Part shown: positions 62,065 to 64,000 of the stretch, piece by piece
How positions within the stretch are numbered: the first letter of the stretch is position 1
How the letters are laid out: every line of letters begins with the position of its first letter
Origin: Solirubrobacteraceae bacterium
GTDB taxonomy: Bacteria; Actinomycetota; Thermoleophilia; Solirubrobacterales; Solirubrobacteraceae
Assembly (NCBI GenBank): GCA_030447275.1
Contig: JAUJPF010000006.1
Coordinates: 81,937 to 145,936 of the forward strand
Direction: 5' to 3'
DNA length: 64,000 bases
Translations under genes and position numbers: made by a program
The notes under the pieces: model-generated
Databases searched by the model: none
Told to the model about the DNA's origin: nothing
The model's input: the letters and a program-made list of their open reading frames with translations, nothing else

Positions 62065-62337
62065 GTGGACCTTCTCGCGCTTTTCCTCCCGCTCGCCCAG
62101 ACGTCCGGCGACGTCGAGTCCGGCCTCAAGGCGATCGCCCTCGGCGTCGGCGCCGGACTCGGGACCATCGGTCCCGGCATCGGCGTCGGCTACATCTTCG
62201 GCAAGGTCATCGAATCGGTGACCCGGCAGCCCGAGATGCGGGACGAGATCACCTCGATCCAGTGGCTGGGATTCGCGCTGACCGAGGCGATCGTGTTCTA
62301 CGCGTTCATCTTCGGCCTGATCGCGTTCTTCCTCTAG
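62065..62337 (+). CDS. atpE: F0F1 ATP synthase subunit c
   Basis: 90 residues from GTG 62065, preceded by AGGAG. Two helices with the Gly-rich GVGAGLGTIGPGIGVGYIFG, the polar loop VTRQPEMRDE and the proton-carrying Glu in FALTEAIVFYAF. The absence of the Gln and Ser partners of sodium-type rings points to protons as the coupling ion. Confidence 0.96.
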   Translation: MDLLALFLPLAQTSGDVESGLKAIALGVGAGLGTIGPGIGVGYIFGKVIESVTRQPEMRDEITSIQWLGFALTEAIVFYAFIFGLIAFFL

Positions 62338-62344
62338 GCCGCTG

Positions 62345-62914
62345 ATGCTGGACTTCGTCACAGTCCTCGCCGCCTCCGAGGAGGGAGGCGGCTCCTTCCT
62401 CGTCAAGCCCGGCATCGGGCTGATGATCTGGACGCTGCTGGCGTTCGGCGCGACCCTGCTCGTGCTGCGCAAGCTCGCGTTCCCGAAGATCAGCGAGCAG
62501 CTCGACAAGCGCCAGCGGGCGATCGAGGAGTCGATCGACACCGCGGAGGAAACCAAGGCGGAGGCGGAGCGCATCCTCGCCGAGTACCGCCAGCGGCTTC
62601 AGGAGGCGCGCACCCAGGCCGAGTCGATCGTCGCCCGCGCCACCAGCGCCGCGCAGAAGCAGCAGGAGGACTCGCTCCAGCAGGCGCGCGTCCAGCGCGA
62701 GGAGATGATGGAGCAGACCCGCCGCGACATCGACGCCGAGACCCGGCGCGCGATCCAGGAGATCCGCAGCCAGGTCGCCGACCTGACCGTGCTGGCCACC
62801 GAGAAGGTCACGCGCAAGACGCTGACCCCCGAGGACCAGCGCCGGCTGGTCGACGAGGCGATCGGCGAGCTGGACTTCGAGGCGCTCGCCGGCAGCGACG
62901 GGAGCCGCAACTAG
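62345..62914 (+). CDS. atpF: F0F1 ATP synthase subunit b
   Basis: 189 residues. One N-terminal membrane helix (GIGLMIWTLLAFGATLLVLR) and a long charged coiled coil (KAEAERILAEYRQRLQEART and onward), forming the peripheral stalk. 7 bp after atpE and 3 bp before atpH. Confidence 0.95.
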   Translation: MLDFVTVLAASEEGGGSFLVKPGIGLMIWTLLAFGATLLVLRKLAFPKISEQLDKRQRAIEESIDTAEETKAEAERILAEYRQRLQEARTQAESIVARATSAAQKQQEDSLQQARVQREEMMEQTRRDIDAETRRAIQEIRSQVADLTVLATEKVTRKTLTPEDQRRLVDEAIGELDFEALAGSDGSRN

Positions 62915-62917
62915 CTC

Positions 62918-63448
62918 ATGGAGGAGATCGCCCAGGTCTACGGCCGCGCGCTCTTCGAGGCCGCGAAGGAGGCGGACCAGCTCGACCTCGTCCGCGAGCA
63001 GGTCGGCGCGTTCGCGGACGCGCTCGACTCCAACCGCGACCTGGCGGTCTTCTTCTTCTCGCCGTACTTCTCCACGGAGGAGAAGAAGGACGGCCTCGGC
63101 AAGGTGCTGGACGGCGCCGACGACATCGTCCGCAACTTCCTCGAGCTGCTCGTCGAGAAGCACCGGGTGCCCGCCGTCTACCGCATCCGCCGCGCGTACG
63201 ACGCGCTGTGGGAGGAGGAGAACAAGCTCCTCCCGGTCGAGGTGACGAGCGCGATCGAGCTCGACCCCGAGACCGTCGAGAACATCGGCAAGGCGATCGG
63301 CGACCGCACCGGCCGCCGCGTCGAGCTCGAGTCGAAGGTCGACCCGGACATCTTGGGAGGCATCGTCGTCCGCGTCGGCGACCGGATCCTCGACGCCTCC
63401 ATCGCCAACCGTCTTGAGAGCCTGCGCAAGCAGGTCGCAAGGAGCTGA
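62918..63448 (+). CDS. atpH: F0F1 ATP synthase subunit delta
   Basis: 176 residues. N-terminal helical domain ([18 protein letters not shown]) and the C-terminal signature [20 protein letters not shown]. It joins the b stalk to the top of the alpha3beta3 head. Not fused to subunit b, unlike the mycobacterial b-delta fusion at the same place. Confidence 0.95.
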   Translation: MEEIAQVYGRALFEAAKEADQLDLVREQVGAFADALDSNRDLAVFFFSPYFSTEEKKDGLGKVLDGADDIVRNFLELLVEKHRVPAVYRIRRAYDALWEEENKLLPVEVTSAIELDPETVENIGKAIGDRTGRRVELESKVDPDILGGIVVRVGDRILDASIANRLESLRKQVARS

Positions 63449-63459
63449 ACCCCTTCCCC

Positions 63460-64000
<541 letters not shown>

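Overview
This window comes from a very GC-rich actinobacterium, most likely a deep-branching class such as Thermoleophilia (Solirubrobacterales-like). That placement is an inference. It rests on codon usage, many GTG starts with 1-4 nt gene overlaps, a c-di-AMP-type riboswitch in front of an Rpf-like gene, and a conserved translation/ATP-synthase gene order (rpmE, prfA, prmC, sua5, wecA, atpI, atpB-E-F-H-A). That order matches Mycobacterium tuberculosis Rv1298-Rv1308, except that extra genes are inserted between its members. No rRNA, tRNA, CRISPR array, transposase or phage gene was recognised.

Layout. 0-9.8 kb: the 3' part of a photolyase, two secreted proteins, a methyltransferase, a methyltransferase plus GH57 branching-enzyme pair resembling the mycobacterial polymethylated-polysaccharide genes, a group-1-like sigma factor, the riboswitch with an Rpf-like hydrolase, an acyltransferase, a DUF3253 protein and a MeaB-type GTPase. 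9.9-15.7 kb: a membrane protein, an AttH/CrtC-like protein, a GMC oxidoreductase with a small partner subunit, a GntR regulator and a divergent MaoC hydratase. 15.7-22.8 kb: lipid and acyl-CoA genes (acyl-CoA dehydrogenase, thiolase, patatin), leucyl aminopeptidase, a HAD phosphatase and an MFS exporter.

22.8-32.6 kb (minus strand) is the most striking region. It is a four-gene signalling operon made of a giant hybrid histidine kinase with about ten tandem HAMP units, CheR, CheB, and an 824-residue protein joining a receiver, PAS, GAF, PP2C phosphatase and RsbW-like kinase domain. No chemoreceptor gene is present. 32.6-38.7 kb holds a two-subunit B12 mutase whose visible residues fit isobutyryl-CoA mutase better than methylmalonyl-CoA mutase. 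It is followed by etfB, etfA and an ETF:quinone oxidoreductase. Together with the acyl-CoA dehydrogenase, thiolase and MeaB-type GTPase, these form a coherent branched-chain and fatty acid oxidation theme.

39.5-64 kb is the conserved backbone with inserted material: DUF1385, a phosphotriesterase-like protein and a broken EamA transporter; a broken secreted peptidase-like gene, an internally deleted glyA remnant and kptA; a nucleotide-sugar/glycosyltransferase operon; then a TetR/R2lox pair, a PP2C phosphatase and a CDF metal exporter before the atp operon. The atp operon runs off the right edge inside atpA.

Data quality. Single- or two-base frame breaks occur near 2.18, 31.55, 31.75, 32.03, 32.20, 32.89, 33.11, 33.16, 42.0, 45.29, 45.46, 50.35, 50.50 and 50.66 kb. 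Seven fall within 1.6 kb, which suggests local sequence or assembly error as much as gene decay. All calls are from reading the sequence; no database search was run.
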